Of a stretch of 42,075 nucleotides of DNA, positions 38,507-42,075 are shown one piece after another (position 1 is the first letter of the stretch; each line of letters opens with the position of its first letter). Source of the stretch: an uncultured Bacillota bacterium (lineage in GTDB: Bacteria; Bacillota; Clostridia; Oscillospirales; Oscillospiraceae); contig CANSSJ010000014.1 in the NCBI GenBank assembly GCA_947649625.1, forward strand, positions 1 to 42,075. The letters are read 5' to 3'. A program made the translations under genes and the position numbers. The notes under the pieces are model-generated. The model was not told the DNA's origin and did no database searches. It worked only from the letters and a program-made list of their open reading frames with translations.

Positions 38507-39211
38507 ATGGTCTACGGAAAAATTTTGCCGGGCATTTTTCTGGCCCGGCCCAACCGCTTTATCGCTCATGTGGACGTGGGCGGAAGGGTGGAGATCTGCC
38601 ACGTGAAGAACACCGGCCGGTGCCGGGAGCTGCTCCTCCCCGGGGTGAAGGTCTGGCTGGAGGAGAGTGCCAACCCCGCCCGGAAGACAAAGTACGACCT
38701 GATCGCGGTGGAGAAGGAGCGGGAGGGCGGCCCCCTGCTCATCAACATGGACTCCCAGGCGCCCAACAAGGTTTTTGGGGAGTGGGCGGCGGCGGGCGGT
38801 CTGGGATTTGTCCCTGATCTCCTGCGTCCGGAGACGACATATTGTAATTCAAGATTTGATTATTACTGGGAGTTGTCGCAGGGCGGTGCGATACGCCGGG
38901 GCTTCTGGGAGGTGAAGGGGGTCACCCTGGAGGAAAACAATGTGGCCCGCTTTCCCGACGCCCCCACTCTTCGGGGGGTGAAGCACCTGGAGGAGCTGGC
39001 CGCGGCCCGCGGGGCGGGCTATGAGGCGGGGGTGTGCTTCATCGTCCAGATGGAGGGGATGGACCGTGTGGAGCCCAACGACGCCACCCACCCTGAGTTC
39101 GGCGCGGCCCTGCGCCGGGCGGCGCGGATGGGGGTGGAGGTGCTGGCCCTGGAGTGCCGGGTGGAGCCGGGGCGGCTGGAGGCGAAGGGGCCCATCCCCG
39201 TCCGGCTGTAA
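38507..39211 (+). CDS. sfsA: DNA/RNA nuclease SfsA
   Basis: ARPNRFIAHVDVGGRVEICHVKNTGRCRELLLPG...FWEVKGVTLEENNVARFPDAPTLRGVKHLEEL. Confidence 0.95.
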   Translation: MVYGKILPGIFLARPNRFIAHVDVGGRVEICHVKNTGRCRELLLPGVKVWLEESANPARKTKYDLIAVEKEREGGPLLINMDSQAPNKVFGEWAAAGGLGFVPDLLRPETTYCNSRFDYYWELSQGGAIRRGFWEVKGVTLEENNVARFPDAPTLRGVKHLEELAAARGAGYEAGVCFIVQMEGMDRVEPNDATHPEFGAALRRAARMGVEVLALECRVEPGRLEAKGPIPVRL

Positions 39212-39278
39212 GGGGTAAAGTTTTCTGGTTCGGCTGTCGATAATACATAAAAGACTGAAAAAGGAGGCTGTTGCGGGA

Positions 39279-39608
39279 ATGAGCCAGGACACCTTTGTTC
39301 CCTCCGGGGGACAGGCCCCTTCCGGAGGAAGCCCCGCCCCGGGGCGGCTCCCCATTGACCGGTTTGAGATGAAGCGCCAGTGGACGGAGCGGGCGGAAGA
39401 GGAGCAGGTGGAAGCGGCGGCCATCCTGTATGAGAAGGCGGCCAGACAAAGGATGCAGGCCAGCGTTCCCGATGTGCCCCAGCAGCTGGACGAGGAGGAG
39501 CTGGAGGCCATGTCCCAGGAGCTGAAGCTGAAGCAGATGTGTCAGGACATCGCCGCCCTGATCATGGTGGATGAGCTGGAGGACGAGCTGGACGAGGAGG
39601 AAAGGTAG
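39279..39608 (+). CDS. hypothetical protein (109 aa), paralogue of the next gene
   Basis: GRLPIDRFEMKRQWTERAEEEQVEAAAILYEKAA...KLKQMCQDIAALIMVDEL. Confidence 0.7.
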   Translation: MSQDTFVPSGGQAPSGGSPAPGRLPIDRFEMKRQWTERAEEEQVEAAAILYEKAARQRMQASVPDVPQQLDEEELEAMSQELKLKQMCQDIAALIMVDELEDELDEEER

Positions 39609-40159
39609 TGGAGATACGCCGTGTGTTGAGGGGGGAGACTTCTGATTTTGCCACCGCCCGCCCCGTCCGAAGCGGGGAACAGGGGAAAGCGGCTGCCCGC
39701 CCCTCCGCCGACCGGCTGGAGCTGTCCCGCCAGTGGACGGAGCGTATGGAGGAGCAGCGGGCTCAGGCCCAGGCTGCCCTCCTGGCCGGTGGGAAAGAGC
39801 GGAAAAAATCCGGCAGTATTCTGGACCTGCTGGACGGGCCCGACAGCACCGAGCTGGAGGCCGAGATGGAGCAGATGAAGGTCCGGCGGCGGTGCATGGA
39901 GATATCCCGCCGGATCATGGCGGGCAAGCGGGTCCCGCCCCAGGACGAGCGGTACCTGATGGAGCACGACCCGGAGGGCTATAAGCTCACCATGGCCCTG
40001 CGCAAGCCCCCCAAAAAGGACGAGAAGGAGTGCGAGAGCGTCCTCAAGGACGAGGAGGAGGGCTCCGGAGAGATGGGGGAGACCGGCGATGCCGCCCCTG
40101 TGGAGGGCGGCGGGGCCTCATCCGGAGGGGGTGCTCCTTCCTCCGGCGGAGAAGAATAA
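39608..40159 (+). CDS. hypothetical protein (183 aa), paralogue of the previous gene
   Basis: SADRLELSRQWTERMEEQRAQAQAALLAG...KVRRRCMEISRRIMAGKRVPPQDERYLMEHDPEGYKL; GTG start overlaps the previous TAG by 1 nt. Confidence 0.7.
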   Translation: MEIRRVLRGETSDFATARPVRSGEQGKAAARPSADRLELSRQWTERMEEQRAQAQAALLAGGKERKKSGSILDLLDGPDSTELEAEMEQMKVRRRCMEISRRIMAGKRVPPQDERYLMEHDPEGYKLTMALRKPPKKDEKECESVLKDEEEGSGEMGETGDAAPVEGGGASSGGGAPSSGGEE

Positions 40160-40188
40160 CGAAATGCCCGGCGGGAGCCGGGCATTTT

Positions 40189-40791
40189 TCATATTTCCCT
40201 GCGCCCTTCCAGGGCGCGGACCAGGGTGGCGTCGTCGGCGTACTCCAGGTGGCTGCCCACGGGGATGCCGTAGGCCAGCCGGGTGACCTTCACCTGAAAG
40301 GGCTTGAGCAGGCGGGACAGATACATGGCGGTGGCCTCCCCCTCGGTGTCCGGGTTGGTGGCCATGATGACCTCCTCGATCCCCCCGGCGGCCACCCGCT
40401 CCACCAGGGAGCGGATGTGCAGGTCGTCGGGGCCCACCCGGTTCATGGGGGAGAGCACCCCGTGGAGGACGTGGTACAGCCCGGCGTACTCCCGGCTGCG
40501 CTCCATGGCCACCACGTCCTTGGGGTCGGCCACCACGCAGATGGTGGTCCCGTCCCGCTTGGGGCTGGCGCAGATGGGACAGGGACCGTCCCCCTCGGTG
40601 AGGTTCTGGCAGACGGGGCAGGTATGGATGTGAGCCTTGGCGTCCACAATGGCCCGGGCAAAGGCGGCGGCCTCCTCCTCGGGCAGAGACAACACATGAA
40701 AGGCCAGCCGCTGGGCGGACTTGACGCCCACCCCGGGCAGCTTGGCGAAGTGCTCTACTAAATTTTCCAGTGCGGGGGGGAAATATTGCAT
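40189..40791 (-). CDS. recR: recombination protein RecR
   Basis: LPGVGVKSAQRLAFHVL, zinc finger CPVCQNLTEGDGPCPICAS, Toprim CVVADPKDVVAMERSREYAGLYHVLHGVLSPMNRVGPDDL. Confidence 0.97.
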   Translation of the reverse strand: MQYFPPALENLVEHFAKLPGVGVKSAQRLAFHVLSLPEEEAAAFARAIVDAKAHIHTCPVCQNLTEGDGPCPICASPKRDGTTICVVADPKDVVAMERSREYAGLYHVLHGVLSPMNRVGPDDLHIRSLVERVAAGGIEEVIMATNPDTEGEATAMYLSRLLKPFQVKVTRLAYGIPVGSHLEYADDATLVRALEGRREI

Positions 40792-40812
40792 GGAAAGACC
40801 TCCAAGGTTTAG

Positions 40813-40956
40813 TTATGCGTCTTTTTCAAACGTGATTATGAAAAGATTGTATTCGGGATCGTAGTTCACGCTGAGTACCCACCAACCGTCATGGGCCATT
40901 TGATTCATAAGCTGTTCGGCCCGAAATTCGCCGCTGACGGATCCGATCTTATACAT
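40813..40956 (-). CDS. small DUF4177-like protein (47 aa; absent from ORF track)
   Basis: MYKIGSVSGEFRAEQLMNQMAHDGWWVLSVNYDPEYNLFIITFEKDA; 'LN..A..GW.l.sV' pattern. Confidence 0.65.
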   Translation of the reverse strand: MYKIGSVSGEFRAEQLMNQMAHDGWWVLSVNYDPEYNLFIITFEKDA

Positions 40957-40967
40957 TAACAATGAGA

Positions 40968-41618
40968 TTACCTCACATTTCTCAGCGCCGCGATTGCGGC
41001 GGGAATATCGGCGGCTCCGTAGACGGCGGAGCCGGCCACCAGGACGTTGGCCCCGGCCTCCACCACCAGGGGAGCGGTCCTGGGGGCGACGCCCCCGTCC
41101 ACCTCCAGCTCGCAGGCGGGGTTGTACTTCTCAATGATGGCCCGTACCAGCCGGATGGTCTCCAGCTGGTCTTCCATAAAGGCCTGGCCGCCGAAGCCGG
41201 GCTCCACCGTCATCACCAGCACCATATCCAACTGGTCAATATAGGGCAGAACGGCCTCCGCCTTGGTGATGGGCCGCAGGGCCACCGCCTTTTTCACGCC
41301 GCAGTCCCCCATGATCTTCAGGGCCTCGGCGATGCGGGTGGGGTGGTCGGCCTCCAGGTGAACGGACAGCATGTCCGCCCCCGCCCTGGCGAAGGCCTCC
41401 ACATACCGCACCGGCTTTTCCACCATCAGGTGGACGTCCAGAAACATATCGGTACACTTCCGGATGGACTTGACCACCGGTACGCCGATGGTGATGTTGG
41501 GCACGAAAGCGCCGTCCATCACGTCCACGTGGAGGTAGTCGGCGGAGGAGACTTTTTTAATGTCCCGCTCCAGGTTGGCAAAGTCAGCGGAGAGGATCGA
41601 GGGGGCAATTTTAATCAT
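40968..41618 (-). CDS. rpe: ribulose-phosphate 3-epimerase
   Basis: MIKIAPSILSADFANLERDIKKVSSADYLHVDVMDGAFVPNIT...MTVEPGFGGQAFMEDQ...EVDGGV. Confidence 0.97.
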   Translation of the reverse strand: MIKIAPSILSADFANLERDIKKVSSADYLHVDVMDGAFVPNITIGVPVVKSIRKCTDMFLDVHLMVEKPVRYVEAFARAGADMLSVHLEADHPTRIAEALKIMGDCGVKKAVALRPITKAEAVLPYIDQLDMVLVMTVEPGFGGQAFMEDQLETIRLVRAIIEKYNPACELEVDGGVAPRTAPLVVEAGANVLVAGSAVYGAADIPAAIAALRNVR

Positions 41619-41824
41619 GACAAGCTCCTCCTTTATTTGGACAGGCGCTGGGGACATGCCCGGCGCATAGGATAACCCAGCGGAGAGAGACACCGGGGCC
41701 GGGGGAAGTGCTCCGGGCCGGACCCACGGCCAAACCCGTCCTCACCGGTCCCGGCCGGTCCGCCGCTTTCAGATAGCCGTCCGCCGGGGACATCCCGTCC
41801 CCGGCGGGCGGCAGCAGGCATACC

Positions 41825-41895
41825 GCGGGGCGGCCTGTGGCCGCCCGTGCAGACCATTCCCCTTTATGTGGGCGGCCACAGGCCGCCCCTGCGGA
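41825..41895. repeat. inverted pair of GTAGGGGCGGCC-family palindromes
   Basis: GCGGGGCGGCCTGTGGCCGCCCGTGC and, in opposite orientation, GGGCGGCCACAGGCCGCCCCTGC. Confidence 0.8.
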
Positions 41896-41896
41896 C

Positions 41897-42075
41897 CTAA
41901 TTGTAGAAATCTCCGGTGTCGGCCTCCACGGCCTGAAAGCCCTCCGCCCGCAGGGCGGACAGGATCTGCTCCTTGTGGTCGTGGCCGAAGGCCTCCAGGG
42001 TGACCCGCAGTTCCACCCCCGACTGGCGGTTGATGTTGACAAACTGGTTGTGCTCCAGCTTGATGACGTTGCCGT
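41897..42075 (-). CDS. threonine ammonia-lyase, C-terminal ACT-like domain (truncated by window edge)
   Basis: Minus strand reads GNVIKLEHNQFVNINRQSGVELRVTLEAFGHDHKEQILSALRAEGFQAVEADTGDFYN*, resembling the C-terminal domain of catabolic-type threonine ammonia-lyases. Confidence 0.75.
   Translation of the reverse strand, partial: GNVIKLEHNQFVNINRQSGVELRVTLEAFGHDHKEQILSALRAEGFQAVEADTGDFYN

Overview
This 42 kb window is GC-rich and looks like a chromosomal segment from a gut Clostridia, probably Oscillospiraceae (lineage inferred from gene content and protein style). I see no prophage, CRISPR array, rRNA or tRNA. Contents in order: the end of an Asp23/Gls24 gene; a minus-strand cheA-cheW-cheR-cheB operon behind a near-consensus sigma-28 promoter; a divergent plus-strand run of FliK-like, FlhB-C-domain-like, PilZ and two large SLH surface proteins; a degenerate P-type-ATPase-like membrane protein with rlmB; spoIVB, an ArsC/Spx-like protein, a LysR regulator and a HIT protein; a small intergenic toxin-antitoxin-like locus; an ECF sigma/DUF4179 pair; a T-box operon (lipoprotein, two hypotheticals, alaS, DUF4250); thyA-folA; an XpaC-like protein; a VanW protein; DUF2461; queT with a structured leader; an HD protein; an EamA transporter; sfsA; a tandem paralogue pair; recR; rpe; and the end of a threonine ammonia-lyase. 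The main discovery candidate is at about 23,280-23,730. A 32-aa Fst-like membrane peptide is encoded between convergent consensus promoters, with exact direct repeats at its start codon and at the 5' end of a short counter-transcript, and a shared terminator hairpin. This matches the plasmid par/Fst type I toxin-antitoxin design, and a second, toxin-less antitoxin-like unit lies next to it. Other strong signals are an Ala-specifier T-box three genes upstream of alaS, a P-type ATPase fold lacking its catalytic motif, a perfect WalR-type box upstream of vanW, a pseudoknotted queT leader, and a dispersed GTAGGGGCGGCC palindrome family. All calls come from reading sequence; no searches were run.
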